Assembly: GCA_023091665.1 (NCBI GenBank) | Contig: JALJCQ010000004.1 | Coordinates: forward strand, 992,001 to 1,056,000 | Reading direction: 5' to 3' | Origin: Pythium myriotylum | Taxonomy: Eukaryota; Oomycota; Peronosporomycetes; Pythiales; Pythiaceae | DNA: 64,000 nucleotides | Shown: positions 21,701 through 33,500 of the stretch, piece after piece | Layout: every line of letters starts with the position of its first letter | Numbering within the stretch: the first letter of the stretch is position 1 | Position numbers and translations under genes: made by a program | Notes under the pieces: model-generated | Database searches by the model: none | What the model was told of the DNA's origin: nothing | Seen by the model: the letters and a program-made list of their open reading frames with translations, nothing else

Positions 21701-23154
21701 CCGAAGGACTCGTCGAGCGGTACAAGGCTCGACTCGTTGCCAAGGGGTTCCTGCAGAAGTACGGCATCGACTTCGAAGAGACATTCGCACCCGTCGCCAA
21801 GTTCACGTCGATCCGCACCATCCTCAGCATCGCCGCTCGACACAAGCTCATGATCCATCAGATGGATGTCAAGACGGCGTTCCTGAACGGCAACCTCGAC
21901 GAAGAAATCTACATGAAGCAGCCCGAAGGCTTCGTCGACCAGCGCCACCCGGACTACGTGTGCAAGCTCAAGCGCTCGCTCTACGGTCTCAAGCAGTCGC
22001 CACGCATGTGGAACCAGACCATCGACGCCTTCATGCGCAAGGTCGGCTTCACCAAGTGCGAGATGGACCACTGCGTGTACGTCAAGCGGAGCGGCTCAGC
22101 GATGATCTTCGTGGTGATCTACGTCGACGACCTCATCCTCGCCTGCAACAGCCTCGAGTTGCTCACGGCGACCAAGCGTGCACTCAGCGAACGCTTCGAG
22201 ATGTCCGACCTCGGCGAACTCAAGTACTGCCTCGGCATGGAAGTTGATCAAGACCCCAAGTCCGGCGACGTGACCATGCGGCAGACCAAGTTCCTGCAGT
22301 CGATCCTGACCAAGTTCGGCATGCAAGACTGCAAACCAGTGAGGACCCCTCAAGACCCCGGACTCAAGCTGACCAAGGCCATGTGTGAAGGTGGTTGCAA
22401 GCACGAAGACACCATGAAGAACGTGCCGTACCGAAGTGCAGTCGGCGCACTCATGTACCTCATGGTCGGCACTCGACCAGACCTCGCAGCGGCAGTCGGC
22501 ACACTCAGCCAGTTCGCCGCGGACCCGTGTCCAACACATTGGCAAGCTCTCAAGCGTGTGCTCCGGTATCTGCAAGCGACTCCGACCTACGGCCTGCAGT
22601 TCTCGGCATCGAACGACGGAAGACTGGTCGGCTACTCCGACGCCGACTGGGCTGGCGACATCGAGTCACGTCGAAGCACCAGCGGCTACGTGTTCATGCT
22701 CAACGGCGGATGCATCAGCTGGCGCAGCAAGAAGCAGCGAACTGTCGCCCTCTCCTCGACCGAAGCAGAGTACATGGCTCTATCGGAAGCGATCCAAGAA
22801 GCCGTGTGGCTCAAGGCGTTCCTGTGCGAACTCGGCGAAGTTGCAAGCGACCAAGCGCTCACGGTGTACGAAGACAACCAAGGTGCGATCGCGTTGGCCA
22901 AGAACCCCGAGTTCCACAAGCGCACCAAGCACATCGACATTCGCTACCACTTCGTTCGCGAGAAGGTCGAGGACGGTCAAGTGTGTCTGCAGTATTGCCC
23001 GACCCAAGACATGCTTGCCGACATCATGACCAAGCCGATCCCCACTGTCCAGTTCGACGTGCTCCGCACCAAGCTTGGTGTTCAAGACGCAGTCGAGTCG
23101 AGGGGGAGTGTTGAAGATGATGCGCCTCGAACCCAGCGTCATCATTCCAGTTGA
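18787..23154 (+). CDS. Copia E7 Gag-Pol polyprotein, intact
   Basis: One 1455-residue frame holds every copia domain in order. Gag-like segment about 30-210. Zinc knuckle [14 protein letters not shown] about 240-253. Gly-Asn run about 260-275. Protease [12 protein letters not shown], catalytic Asp about 315. Integrase zinc region about 454-491. Integrase triad D519, D582, E618 (a D,D35E spacing). Acidic and Pro-rich linker about 755-905. RT about 947-1160 with [11 protein letters not shown] and YVDD (1112-1115). RNase H after that. The ATG lies in the primer-binding site and the stop lies 43 bases into the 3' LTR, so nearly the whole internal region is coding. All catalytic residues are present; this copy could supply protein for itself and defective neighbours. 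Confidence 0.95.
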   Translation: MSPSPADSASTDFASPAFAMDSTTPARISKFDGTNFHTWKFKMQMVLEERDVWEVVCGEVKLEQCQTDADRALFKKKSRKALAMICLAMEDSQLPLVRSASGAQDAWSRLEEHFEKKSLANKLFLRRRFFTTMMEEGDDVLTHINKLKTLAEQLDAVGASVSEDDLVITLLGSLSESYQFLITALESRVDALTWELVTSRLLHEDMKRKEQGGDGATLGQAFMTSDAKPKGRAVKKTGTCNYCGKIGHWAAECHSRVKDNGNGNGNSGGNGNGNSNPRQRFQRANLARDEDPGEYLFSVGKTQGKSSQSTAWLVDSGATQHMSRTKQFMMNYKKIDPVDVHLADDGTVQAVGVGDILMSMKTPSGVKKGLLTNVWHIPKLSRNLFSVGRFTEDVAPVTFDKDGCFVMLKGAKRTIGTRIGKGLFKLNMSPVSIEAAHAASTRRGRAMSKSYLWHLRLGHIGFSGLEAIVKKDLADGLDIGSVQEWEVCEGCALGKLTRVKFQSGTTKRSANLLDVVYSDVAGPMKTPTFGGMKYFATFTDDKSRLCKLYLMRSKDEVYDKFVEFVNWAENQTGRRVKVLRTDGGGEYQSAKLAKFCRKHGIEHDVTPPYTPQLNGVAERMNRTIGKCGRCKLHHANLSDEYWGEAVMTAVEVRNRLPTRAQDLYKSPYEEWYGKKPLLANFKVFGCHAYVHVPKEKRSKFDARAILCRFLGYSDHEKAYRFEEIATGRIVISRDTQFMEDTFDDGKREEPWSKSVEFRDEDDDQDQDEATDNQDDEDMGEQPASPAPSQRSYERPEWQQGQRSQRPAAPASTQQPNVDYAPGSKRHSRTHSLENLAEPPVEKRYGRVGRTSGATPPPTQGPRTSLEDLSALLTSIEEEGVEDEDEEGEDVQEQGGEDQDYDLEEFALVVNSGGELPTSFKSAMESDDASNWKEACDSELESLKKNETWDLVPLPAGRKAITSKWVFKVKETAEGLVERYKARLVAKGFLQKYGIDFEETFAPVAKFTSIRTILSIAARHKLMIHQMDVKTAFLNGNLDEEIYMKQPEGFVDQRHPDYVCKLKRSLYGLKQSPRMWNQTIDAFMRKVGFTKCEMDHCVYVKRSGSAMIFVVIYVDDLILACNSLELLTATKRALSERFEMSDLGELKYCLGMEVDQDPKSGDVTMRQTKFLQSILTKFGMQDCKPVRTPQDPGLKLTKAMCEGGCKHEDTMKNVPYRSAVGALMYLMVGTRPDLAAAVGTLSQFAADPCPTHWQALKRVLRYLQATPTYGLQFSASNDGRLVGYSDADWAGDIESRRSTSGYVFMLNGGCISWRSKKQRTVALSSTEAEYMALSEAIQEAVWLKAFLCELGEVASDQALTVYEDNQGAIALAKNPEFHKRTKHIDIRYHFVREKVEDGQVCLQYCPTQDMLADIMTKPIPTVQFDVLRTKLGVQDAVESRGSVEDDAPRTQRHHSS

Positions 23155-23483
23155 AGCTCGGCAGTTGAAGCTCGGCTGTAGAAGATTCTCCTGCAGAAGA
23201 TTCTCCGTGGAAGATTCGACATGTGGAAGATTCGACATGTGGAAGATTCGACATGTGGAAGATTCTCCGTCTGGTTCTGGTTTGAATCCAGTGCCACCCA
23301 TCGACTTCGTTGAAGTATCCACGAAGTCAGTTTATGTTTGCATATGTTTACGATAGGTAGGACATACATTTGATTATGGTAGCGTAGGACACACACAGAC
23401 GGCTTAGAGGTAGCAGTAGCGAACTAAGTCCCGATCAATTCACTTTGCATTTTGCATCCCACCAACCAAGCGACCTTCCAACA
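23109..23483 (+). repeat. Family A LTR-7, shared by E7 and E8 (375 bp)
   Basis: Three 16-bp units, TGTTG...CAACA. A normal polypurine tract lies left and a normal primer-binding site right. It forms the outer end of the left arm of the large inverted repeat. Confidence 0.94.
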
Positions 23484-23487
23484 GGTT

Positions 23488-26400
23488 ATGAGCCCAAGCC
23501 CAGCCGACTCTGCCTCCACCGACTTCGCCTCCCCAGCCTTCGCCATGGATTCGACCACCCCAGCCCGCATCAACAAGTTCGACGGAACCAACTTCCACAC
23601 ATGGAAGTTCAAGATGCAGATGGTGCTCGAAGAACGCGACGTCTGGGAAGTTGTCTGTGGAGAGGTCAAACTCGAGCAGTGCCAGACCGACGCGGACCGA
23701 GCCCTCTTCAAGAAGAAGTCTCGCAAGGCGCTCGCGATGATCTGTCTCGCGATGGAAGACTCGCAGCTCCCGCTGGTTCGGTCGGCGAGTGGTGCGCATG
23801 ATGCATGGTCAAGACTGGAAGAACACTTCGAGAAGAAGAGCCTTGCCAACAAGCTCTTTCTTCGTCGTCGTTTCTTCACGACCATGATGGAAGAAGGTGA
23901 CGATGTGCTCACGCACATCAACAAGCCCAAGACCCTGGCGGAGCAACTCGACGCAGTCGGCGCTCCGGTCAGCGAAGACGACTTGGTGATCACGCTTCTC
24001 GGCAGTCTCAGCGAGTCGTACCAGTTCCTCATCACGGCGTTGGAGTCGCGTGTCGACGCACTCACGTGGGAACTCGTGACGTCTCGGCTGCTCCATGAAG
24101 ACATGAAGCGCAAGGAGCAAGGTGGCGACGGAGCCACGCTTGGCCAAGCGTTCATGACAAGTGACGCGAAGCCCAAGGGCCGTGCAGTCAAGAAGACTGG
24201 CACGTGCAACTACTGCGGCAAGATCGGTCATTGGGCCGCGGAGTGCCACTCGCGTGTCAAGGACAACGGCAACGGCAACGGCAACTCCGGCGGCAACGGC
24301 AACGGAAACGGCAACCCTCGGCAACGGTTCCAGCGAGCCAACCTTGCGCGAGATGAAGACCCCGGCGAGTACCTGTTCTCGGTCGGGAAGACCCAAGGCA
24401 AGTCGAGTCAATCCACGGCGTGGTTGGTCGACTCGGGTGCGACTCAGCACATGTCGCGAACCAAGCAGTTCATGATGAACTACAAGAAGATTGACCCAGT
24501 CGACGTGCATCTGGCCGATGATGGCACGGTCCAAGCAGTTGGCGTGGGAGACATTCTCATGTCGATGAAGACTCCAAGCGGTGTCAAGAAGGGTTTGCTC
24601 ACCAACGTGTGGCATATCCCCAAGCTCAGCCGCAACCTGTTCTCGGTCGGAAGATTCACGGAGGACGTTGCTCCCGTGACGTTCGACAAGGACGGTTGCT
24701 TCGTCGTTCTCAAGGGCGCCAAGCGGACCATCGGCACTCGTATCGGCAAGGGTCTGTTCAAGCTCAACATGTCTCCAGTGTCGATTGAAGCAGCCCACGC
24801 CGCCAGTACAAGACGAGGTCGCGCCATGTCCAAGTCGTACCTGTGGCACCTCCGACTCGGTCACATCGGCTTCAGCGGTCTCGAAGCCATCGTCAAGAAG
24901 GACCTCGCCGACGGACTCGACATTGGGTCTGTGCAAGAGTGGGAGGTCTGTGAAGGCTGTGCACTCGGCAAGCTGACTCGCGTCAAGTTCCAGTCGGGCA
25001 CGACCAAGCGGTCTGCGAATCTGCTTGACGTCGTGTACAGCGATGTGGCCGGCCCCATGAAGACTCCGACTTTCGGCGGCATGAAGTACTTTGCCACGTT
25101 CACCGACGACAAGTCTCGACTGTGCAAGTTGTACCTGATGCGGTCCAAGGACGAAGTCTACGACAAGTTCGTCGAGTTCGTCAACTGGGCCGAGAACCAA
25201 ACCGGTCGTCGAGTCAAGGTGCTTCGAACCGACGGCGGCGGCGAGTACCAGTCGGCCAAGCTTGCCAAGTTCTGTCGCAAGCATGGCATCGAGCACGACG
25301 TCACGCCGCCATACACGCCTCAGTTGAACGGTGTGGCGGAGCGCATGAACCGAACCATCGGTAAGTGTGGTCGTTGCAAGCTCCACCATGCCAACTTGTC
25401 CGACGAGTACTGGGGCGAAGCCGTCATGACTGCAGTCGAAGTTCGCAACCGACTTCCGACCCGCGCTCAAGACTTGTACAAGTCGCCGTACGAAGAATGG
25501 TACGGGAAGAAGCCCTTGCTCGCCAACTTCAAGGTGTTCGGCTGCCATGCGTACGTCCACGTGCCCAAGGAGAAGCGGTCGAAGTTCGACGCCCGAGCCA
25601 TCTTGTGTCGGTTCCTCGGCTACTCGGACCACGAGAAGGCGTATCGGTTTGAAGAAATCGCAACCGGCCGGATCGTCATCAGTCGAGACACGCAGTTCAT
25701 GGAAGACACATTCGACGATGGCAGGCGCGAAGAACCCTGGAGCAAGTCCGTCGAGTTCCGCGACGATGAAGATGATGAAGATCAAGATGAAGCAACCGAC
25801 AACCAAGATGATGAAGACATGGGTGAGCAGCCAGCCTCACCAGCACCAAGTCAGCGCAGCTACGAGCGACCGGAGTGGCAACAGGGCCAGCGGTCGCAGC
25901 GTCCAGCAGCACCAGCATCGACCCAGCAGCCGAATGTCGACTACGCACCAGGGTCCAAGCGCCACTCTCGCACGCACTCGCTCGAGAACCTGGCTGAACC
26001 GCCAGTTGAGAAGCGCTACGGACGTGTTGGACGCACAAGTGGTGCGACTCCACCACCCACGCAAGGTCCAAGGACATCGCTCGAAGATCTGTCTGCACTG
26101 CTCACGTCGATCGAAGAGGAAGGCGTAGAAGATGAAGACGAAGAAGGCGAAGACGTGCAAGAACAAGGGGGAGAAGATCAAGATTACGATCTCGAAGAGT
26201 TTGCTCTCGTCGTGAATTCAGGGGGAGAATTGCCGACATCGTTCAAGTCGGCGATGGAATCCGACGACGCCAGCAACTGGAAGGAAGCCTGCGACTCCGA
26301 GCTCGAGTCGCTCAAGAAGAACGAGACATGGGACCTAGTCCCTTTGCCAGCCGGACGCAAGGCCATCACCAGCAAGTGGGTGTTCAAGGTCAAGGAAACC

Positions 26401-27855
26401 GCCGAAGGACTCGTCGAGCGGTACAAGGCTCGACTCGTTGCCAAGGGGTTCCTGCAGAAGTACGGCATCGACTTCGAAGAGACATTCGCACCCGTCGCCA
26501 AGTTCACGTCGATCCGCACCATCCTCAGCATCGCCGCTCGACACAAGCTCATGATCCATCAGATGGATGTCAAGACGGCGTTCCTGAACGGCAACCTCGA
26601 CGAAGAAATCTACATGAAGCAGCCCGAAGGCTTCGTCGACCACCGCCACCCGGACTACGTGTGCAAGCTCAAGCGCTCGCTCTACGGTCTCAAGCAGTCG
26701 CCACGCATGTGGAACCAGACCATCGACGCCTTCATGCGCAAGGTCGGCTTCACCAAGTGCGAGATGGACCACTGCGTGTACGTCAAGCGGAGCGGCTCAG
26801 CGATGATCTTCGTGGTGATCTACGTCGACGACCTCATCCTCGCCTGCAACAGCCTCGAGTTGCTCACGGCGACCAAGCGTGCACTCAGCGAACGCTTCGA
26901 GATGTCCGACCTCGGCGAACTCAAGTACTGCCTCGGCATGGAAGTTGATCAAGACCCCAAGTCCGGCGACGTGACCATGCGGCAGACCAAGTTCCTGCAG
27001 TCGATCCTGACCAAGTTCGGCATGCAAGACTGCAAACCAGTGAGGACCCCTCAAGACCCCGGACTCAAGCTGACCAAGGCCATGTGTGAAGGTGGTTGCA
27101 AGCACGAAGACACCATGAAGAACGTGCCGTACCGAAGTGCAGTCGGCGCACTCATGTACCTCATGGTCGGCACTCGACCAGACCTCGCAGCGGCAGTCGG
27201 CACACTCAGCCAGTTCGCCGCGGACCCGTGTCCAACACACTGGCAAGCTCTCAAGCGTGTGCTCCGGTATCTGCAAGCGACTCCGACCTACGGCCTGCAG
27301 TTCTCGGCATCGAACGACGGAAGACTGGTCGGCTACTCCGACGCCGACTGGGCTGGCGACATCGAGTCACGTCGAAGCACCAGCGGCTACGTGTTCATGC
27401 TCAACGGCGGATGCATCAGCTGGCGCAGCAAGAAGCAGCGAACTGTCGCCCTCTCCTCGACCGAAGCAGAGTACATGGCTCTATCGGAAGCGATCCAAGA
27501 AGCCGTGTGGCTCAAGGCGTTCCTGTGCGAACTCGGCGAAGTTGCAAGTGACCAAGCGCTCACGGTGTACGAAGACAACCAAGGTGCGATCGCGTTGGCC
27601 AAGAACCCCGAGTTCCACAAGCGCACCAAGCACATCGACATTCGCTACCACTTCGTTCGCGAGAAGGTCGAGGACGGTCAAGTGTGTCTGCAGTATTGCC
27701 CGACCCAAGACATGCTTGCCGACATCATGACCAAGCCGATCCCCACTGTCCAGTTCGACGTGCTCCGCACCAAGCTTGGTGTTCAAGACGCAGTCGAGTC
27801 GAGGGGGAGTGTTGAAGATGATGCGCCTCGAACCCAGCGTCATCATTCCAGTTGA
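23488..27855 (+). CDS. Copia E8 Gag-Pol polyprotein, intact
   Basis: Uninterrupted 1455-residue frame with the same domain order as E7: gag, zinc knuckle, DSGA protease, D,D35E integrase, YVDD reverse transcriptase, RNase H. It differs from E7 by scattered substitutions, such as QDAWS to HDAWS in gag and VDQRHPD to VDHRHPD in RT; the latter is shared with inverted E9. Together with LTR-7 and LTR-8 (equal length, three units each) it forms a complete element. It is the main part of the left arm of the inverted repeat. Confidence 0.95.
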   Translation: MSPSPADSASTDFASPAFAMDSTTPARINKFDGTNFHTWKFKMQMVLEERDVWEVVCGEVKLEQCQTDADRALFKKKSRKALAMICLAMEDSQLPLVRSASGAHDAWSRLEEHFEKKSLANKLFLRRRFFTTMMEEGDDVLTHINKPKTLAEQLDAVGAPVSEDDLVITLLGSLSESYQFLITALESRVDALTWELVTSRLLHEDMKRKEQGGDGATLGQAFMTSDAKPKGRAVKKTGTCNYCGKIGHWAAECHSRVKDNGNGNGNSGGNGNGNGNPRQRFQRANLARDEDPGEYLFSVGKTQGKSSQSTAWLVDSGATQHMSRTKQFMMNYKKIDPVDVHLADDGTVQAVGVGDILMSMKTPSGVKKGLLTNVWHIPKLSRNLFSVGRFTEDVAPVTFDKDGCFVVLKGAKRTIGTRIGKGLFKLNMSPVSIEAAHAASTRRGRAMSKSYLWHLRLGHIGFSGLEAIVKKDLADGLDIGSVQEWEVCEGCALGKLTRVKFQSGTTKRSANLLDVVYSDVAGPMKTPTFGGMKYFATFTDDKSRLCKLYLMRSKDEVYDKFVEFVNWAENQTGRRVKVLRTDGGGEYQSAKLAKFCRKHGIEHDVTPPYTPQLNGVAERMNRTIGKCGRCKLHHANLSDEYWGEAVMTAVEVRNRLPTRAQDLYKSPYEEWYGKKPLLANFKVFGCHAYVHVPKEKRSKFDARAILCRFLGYSDHEKAYRFEEIATGRIVISRDTQFMEDTFDDGRREEPWSKSVEFRDDEDDEDQDEATDNQDDEDMGEQPASPAPSQRSYERPEWQQGQRSQRPAAPASTQQPNVDYAPGSKRHSRTHSLENLAEPPVEKRYGRVGRTSGATPPPTQGPRTSLEDLSALLTSIEEEGVEDEDEEGEDVQEQGGEDQDYDLEEFALVVNSGGELPTSFKSAMESDDASNWKEACDSELESLKKNETWDLVPLPAGRKAITSKWVFKVKETAEGLVERYKARLVAKGFLQKYGIDFEETFAPVAKFTSIRTILSIAARHKLMIHQMDVKTAFLNGNLDEEIYMKQPEGFVDHRHPDYVCKLKRSLYGLKQSPRMWNQTIDAFMRKVGFTKCEMDHCVYVKRSGSAMIFVVIYVDDLILACNSLELLTATKRALSERFEMSDLGELKYCLGMEVDQDPKSGDVTMRQTKFLQSILTKFGMQDCKPVRTPQDPGLKLTKAMCEGGCKHEDTMKNVPYRSAVGALMYLMVGTRPDLAAAVGTLSQFAADPCPTHWQALKRVLRYLQATPTYGLQFSASNDGRLVGYSDADWAGDIESRRSTSGYVFMLNGGCISWRSKKQRTVALSSTEAEYMALSEAIQEAVWLKAFLCELGEVASDQALTVYEDNQGAIALAKNPEFHKRTKHIDIRYHFVREKVEDGQVCLQYCPTQDMLADIMTKPIPTVQFDVLRTKLGVQDAVESRGSVEDDAPRTQRHHSS

Positions 27856-28184
27856 AGCTCGGCAGTTGAAGCTCGGCTGTAGAAGATTCTCCTGCAGAAG
27901 ATTCTCCGTGGAAGATTCGACATGTGGAAGATTCGACATGTGGAAGATTCGACATGTGGAAGATTCTCCGTCTGGTTCTGGTTTGAATCCAGTGCCACCC
28001 ATCGACTTCGTTGAAGTATCCACGAAGTCAGTCTATGTTTGCATATGTTTACGATAGGTAGGACATACATTTGATTATGGTAGCGTAGGACACACACAGA
28101 CGGCTTAGAGGTAGCAGTAGCGAACTAAGTCCCGATCAATTCACTTTGCATTTTGCATCCCACCAACCAAGCGACCTTCCAACA
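27810..28184 (+). repeat. Family A LTR-8, 3' LTR of E8 (375 bp)
   Basis: Three 16-bp units. The left edge follows a normal polypurine tract. The right CA end is joined to an inverted gag-protease piece, and the mirror image of that junction occurs at 30151/30152. Confidence 0.94.
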
Positions 28185-28759
28185 CGACCTCGTCTTGTAC
28201 TGGCGGCGTGGGCTGCTTCAATCGACACTGGAGACATGTTGAGCTTGAACAGACCCTTGCCGATTCGAGTGCCGATGGTCCGCTTGGCGCCCTTGAGAAC
28301 GACGAAGCAACCGTCCTTGTCGAACGTCACGGGAGCAACGTCCTCCGTGAATCTTCCGACCGAGAACAGGTTGCGGCTGAGCTTGGGGATATGCCACACG
28401 TTGGTGAGCAAACCCTTCTTGACACCGCTTGGAGTCTTCATCGACATGAGAATGTCTCCCACGCCGACCGCTTGGACCGTGCCATCATCGGCCAGATGCA
28501 CGTCGACTGGGTCAATCTTCTTGTAGTTCATCATGAACTGCTTGGTTCGCGACATGTGCTGAGTCGCACCCGAGTCGACCAACCACGCCGTGGATTGACT
28601 CGACTTGCCTTGGGTCTTCCCGACCGAGAACAGGTACTCGCCGGGGTCTTCATCTCGCGCAAGGTTGGCTCGCTGGAACCGTTGCCGAGGGTTGCCGTTT
28701 CCGTTTCCGTTGCCGTTGCCGCCGGAGTTGCCGTTGCCGTTGCCGTTGCCGTTGTCCTT
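28185..28759 (-). pseudogene. Inverted gag-protease fragment of copia family A
   Basis: 575 bp in reverse orientation, covering the Gly-Asn run, protease (DSGATQHMS) and the stretch up to ASTRRGR. It has no start codon context and no downstream domains. It is flanked by the CA end of LTR-8 and the outer end of the family B LTR. A near-identical copy sits in the opposite direction at 29577-30151. Confidence 0.9.
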
Positions 28760-29114
28760 TATTATGGGTACAATGTGTCACAACATCTTGAAGTTGAAGT
28801 TCAAGTTGTGGAAGATTCAACTGTAGAAAATTCTCATGTGGAAGATTCCCATGTAGAAAATTCTCAGGTGGAAAGTTCTCCATCTAGTTCTGGGTTGAAC
28901 CCAGTTCAACCCATCAACCTTGTTGAAGTACCCACGAAGTGTGTATACCTCTGCATATGATTACGATAGGTAGGACATGCATATGTTTATGGTAGCGTAA
29001 GACACAAGACGGCTTAGAGGTAGCGACAGCGAACTAAGTCCCGATCAATTCACTCTGCATTTTGCCAAGCTTCAGTCAAGTCCACTCCTCTTCTCGACTT
29101 CGTGACCTTTAATA
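28760..29114 (+). repeat. Family B copia LTR (355 bp)
   Basis: A diverged LTR with TATTA...TAATA ends. It is followed by the same primer-binding site (GGTTATGAGCCC) and a gag-like frame, which supports the right boundary. The left half has five GAAnnTTC palindromes 15 bp apart (28811-28878). The right half shares blocks with the family A LTR: ACGATAGGTAGGACAT, GACGGCTTAGAGGTAGC and CGAACTAAGTCCCGATC. The left boundary is set by its abrupt junction with family A gag, mirrored at 29577. Confidence 0.75.
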
Positions 29115-29118
29115 GGTT

Positions 29119-29328
29119 ATGAGCCCCAGTACCATGACGGACAAGACAAAGACTCTCGTTGACAAGTTCCGTGGCGACAACTACGCTTCGTGGGCACGCT
29201 ACATGCGAGGCGTGTTCCTAACCAAGTCGGTGTGGAATGTCGTGAACATCAACGAGACGCCGACGTTCTCGGACCCGCGGATCAAGGACGAGTACATCAG
29301 GACCAACAACATCGCGTTCGGCCTGATT
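29119..29328 (+). pseudogene. Family B gag, amino-terminal fragment
   Basis: About 70 residues start at the ATG in the primer-binding site ([10 protein letters not shown]) with a copia gag-like segment ([20 protein letters not shown]) comparable to [17 protein letters not shown] in family A. It ends at about 29328, where a 28-bp scrap of family A pol encoding SLENLAEPP intervenes before an inverted piece of family B LTR. It is the only family B coding sequence in the window. Confidence 0.75.
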
Positions 29329-29356
29329 CACTCGCTCGAGAACCTGGCTGAACCGC

Positions 29357-29576
29357 CATGTCCTACCTATCGTAATCATATGCAGAGGTATACACACTTC
29401 GTGGGTACTTCAACAAGGTTGATGGGTTGAACTGGGTTCAACCCAGAACTAGATGGAGAACTTTCCACCTGAGAATTTTCTACATGGGAATCTTCCACAT
29501 GAGAATTTTCTACAGTTGAATCTTCCACAACTTGAACTTCAACTTCAAGATGTTGTGACACATTGTACCCATAATA
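29357..29576 (-). repeat. Inverted partial family B LTR
   Basis: Reverse complement of the first 220 bp of the family B LTR, ending at its outer TATTA terminus beside family A gag sequence. It pairs with 28760-28979 as the inner part of the inverted repeat. The inner edge (CATGTCCTACC) is broken inside the LTR. Confidence 0.85.
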
Positions 29577-30151
29577 AAGGACAACGGCAACGGCAACGGC
29601 AACGGCAACTCCGGCGGCAACGGCAACGGAAACGGAAACGGCAACCCTCGGCAACGGTTCCAGCGAGCCAACCTTGCGCGAGATGAAGACCCCGGCGAGT
29701 ACCTGTTCTCGGTCGGGAAGACCCAAGGCAAGTCGAGTCAATCCACGGCGTGGTTGGTCGACTCGGGTGCGACTCAGCACATGTCGCGAACCAAGCAGTT
29801 CATGATGAACTACAGGAAGATCGACCCAGTCGACGTGCATCTGGCCGACGATGGCACAGTCCAAGCGGTCGGCGTGGGAGACATTCTCATGTCGATGAAG
29901 ACTCCAAGCGGTGTCAAGAAGGGTTTGCTCACCAACGTGTGGCATATCCCCAACCTCAGCCGCAACCTGTTCTCGGTCGGAAGATTCACGGAGGACGTTG
30001 CTCCCGTGACGTTCGACAAGGACGGTTGCTTCGTCGTTCTCAAGGGCGCCAAGCGGACCATCGGCACTCGTATCGGCAAGGGTCTGTTCAAGCTCAACAT
30101 GTCTCCAGTGTCGATTGAAGCAGCCCACGCCGCCAGTACAAGACGAGGTCG
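29577..30151 (+). pseudogene. Gag-protease fragment of copia family A, mirror of 28185-28759
   Basis: Same segment as 28185-28759 in the opposite direction, with a few substitutions (for example NYRKIDPV for [14 protein letters not shown] for HIPKLS). It lies between the family B LTR outer end and the CA end of inverted LTR-9. Confidence 0.9.
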
Positions 30152-30542
30152 TGTTGGAAGGTCGCTTGGTTGGTGGGATGCAAAATGCAAAGTGAATTGA
30201 TCGGGACTTAGTTCGCTACTGCTACCTCTAAGCCGTCTGTGTGTGTCCTACGCTACCATAATCAAATGTATGTCCTACCTATCGTAAACATATGCAAACA
30301 TAGACTGACTTCGTGGATACTTCAACGAAGTCGATGGGTGGCACTGGATTCAAACCAGAACCAGACGGAGAATCTTCCACATGTCGAATCTTCCACATGT
30401 CGAATCTTCCACATGTCGAATCTTCCACATGTCGAATCTTCCACGGAGAATCTTCTGCAGGAGAATCTTCTACAGCCGAGCTTCAACTGCCGAGCTTCAA
30501 CTGGAATGATGACGCTGGGTTCGAGGCGCATCATCTTCAACA
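30152..30542 (-). repeat. Family A LTR-9, 3' LTR of inverted E9 (391 bp)
   Basis: The longest LTR in the array, with four 16-bp units. The inner edge at 30542 follows a polypurine tract on the minus strand, so this is the normal 3' LTR of E9. Confidence 0.94.
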
Positions 30543-33500
30543 CTCCCCCTCGACTCGACTGCGTCTTGAACACCAAGCTTGGTGCGGAGCACGTCGAACT
30601 GGACAGTGGGGATCGGCTTGGTCATGATGTCGGCAAGCATGTCTTGGGTCGGGCAATACTGCAGACACACTTGACCGTCCTCGACCTTCTCGCGAACGAA
30701 GTGGTAGCGAATGTCGATGTGCTTGGTGCGCTTGTGGAACTCGGGGTTCTTGGCCAACGCGATCGCACCTTGGTTGTCTTCGTACACCGTGAGCGCTTGG
30801 TCACTTGCAACTTCGCCGAGTTCGCACAGGAACGCCTTAAGCCACACGGCTTCTTGGATCGCTTCCGATAGAGCCATGTACTCTGCTTCGGTCGAGGAGA
30901 GGGCGACAGTTCGCTGCTTCTTGCTGCGCCAGCTGATGCATCCGCCGTTGAGCATGAACACGTAGCCGCTGGTGCTTCGACGTGACTCGATGTCGCCAGC
31001 CCAGTCGGCGTCGGAGTAGCCGACCAGTCTTCCGTCGTTCGATGCCGAGAACTGCAGGCCGTAGGTCGGAGTCGCTTGCAGATACCGGAGCACACGCTTG
31101 AGAGCTTGCCAATGTGTTGGACACGGGTCCGCGGCGAACTGGCTGAGTGTGCCGACTGCCGCTGCGAGGTCTGGTCGAGTGCCGACCATGAGGTACATGA
31201 GTGCGCCGACTGCACTTCGGTACGGCACGTTCTTCATGGTGTCTTCGTGCTTGCAACCACCTTCACACATGGCTTTGGTCAGCTTGAGTCCGGGGTCTTG
31301 AGGGGTCCTCACTGGTCTGCAGTCTTGCATGCCGAACTTGGTCAGGATCGACTGCAGGAACTTGGTCTGCCGCATGGTCACGTCGCCGGACTTGGGGTCT
31401 TGATCAACTTCCATGCCGAGGCAGTACTTGAGTTCGCCGAGGTCGGACATCTCGAAGCGTTCGCTGAGTGCACGCTTGGTCGCCGTGAGCAACTCGAGGC
31501 TGTTGCAGGCGAGGATGAGGTCGTCGACGTAGATCACCACGAAGATCATCGCTGAGCCGCTCCGCTTGACGTACACGCAGTGGTCCATCTCGCACTTGGT
31601 GAAGCCGACCTTGCGCATGAAGGCGTCGATGGTCTGGTTCCACATGCGTGGCGACTGCTTGAGACCGTAGAGCGAGCGCTTGAGCTTGCACACGTAGTCC
31701 GGGTGGCGGTGGTCGACGAAGCCTTCGGGCTGCTTCATGTAGATTTCTTCGTCGAGGTTGCCGTTCAGGAACGCCGTCTTGACATCCATCTGATGGATCA
31801 TGAGCTTGTGTCGAGCGGCGATGCTGAGGATGGTGCGGATCGACGTGAACTTGGCGACGGGTGCGAATGTCTCTTCGAAGTCGATGCCGTACTTCTGCAG
31901 GAACCCCTTGGCAACGAGTCGAGCCTTGTACCGCTCGACGAGTCCTTCGGCGGTTTCCTTGACCTTGAACACCCACTTGCTGGTGATGGCCTTGCGTCCG
32001 GCTGGCAAAGGGACTAGGTCCCATGTCTCGTTCTTCTTGAGCGACTCGAGCTCGGAGTCGCAGGCTTCCTTCCAGTTGCTGGCGTCGTCGGATTCCATCG
32101 CCGACTTGAACGATGTCGGCAATTCTCCCCCTGAATTCACGACGAGAGCAAACTCTTCGAGATCGTAATCTTGATCTTCTCCCCCTTGTTCTTGCACGTC
32201 TTCGCCTTCTTCGTCTTCATCTTCTACGCCTTCCTCTTCGATCGACGTGAGCAGTGCAGACAGATCTTCGAGCGATGTCCTTGGACCTTGCGTGGGTGGT
32301 GGAGTCGCACCACTTGTGCGTCCAACACGTCCGTAGCGCTTCTCAACTGGCGGTTCAGCCAGGTTCTCGAGCGAGTGCGTGCGAGAGTGGCGCTTGGACC
32401 CTAGTGCGTAGTCGACATTCGGCTGCTGGGCCGATGCTGGTGCTGCTGGACGCTGCGACCGCTGGCCCTGTTGCCACTCCGGTCGCTCGTAGCTGCGCTG
32501 ACTTGGTGCTGGTGAGGCTGGCTGCTCACCCATGTCTTCATCATCTTGGTTGTCGGTTGCTTCATCTTCTTCATCTTCATCGTCGCGGAACTCGACGGAC
32601 TTGCTCCAGGGTTCTTCGCGCTTGCCATCGTCGAACGTGTCTTCCATAAACTGCGCGTCTCGACTGATGACGATCCGGCCGGTTGCGATTTCTTCAAACC
32701 GATACGCCTTCTCGTGGTCCGAGTAGCCGAGGAACCGACACAAGATGGCTCGGGCGTCGAACTTCGACCGCTTCTCCTTGGGCACGTGGACGTACGCATG
32801 GCAGCCGAACACCTTGAAGTTGGCGAGCAAGGGCTTCTTCCCGTACCATTCTTCGTACGGCGACTTGTACAAGTCTTGAGCGCGGGTCGGAAGTCGGTTG
32901 CGAACTTCGACTGCAGTCATGACGGCTTCGCCCCAGTACTCGTCGGACAAGTTGGCATGGTGGAGCTTGCAACGACCACACTCACCGATGGTTCGGTTCA
33001 TGCGCTCCGCCACACCGTTCAACTGAGGCGTGTATGGCGGCGTGACATCGTGCTCGATGCCATGCTTGCGACAGAACTTGGCAAGCTTGGCCGACTGGTA
33101 CTCGCCGCCGCCGTCGGTTCGAAGCACCTTGACTCGACGACCGGTTTGGTTCTCGGCCCAGTTGACGAACTCGACGAACTTGTCGTAGACTTCGTCCTTG
33201 GACCGCATCAGGTACAACTTGCACAGTCGAGACTTGTCGTCGGTGAAGGTGGCGAAGTACTTCATGCCACCGAAAGTCGGAGTCTTCATGGGGCCGGCCA
33301 CATCGCTGTACACGACGTCAAGCAGATTCGCAGACCGCTTGGTCGTGCCCGACTGGAACTTGACGCGAGTCAGCTTGCCGAGTGCACAGCCTTCACAGAC
33401 CTCCCACTCTTGCACAGACCCAATGTCGAGTCCGTCGGCGAGGTCCTTCTTGACGATGGCTTCGAGTCCGCTGAAGCCGATGTGACCGAGTCGGAGGTGC

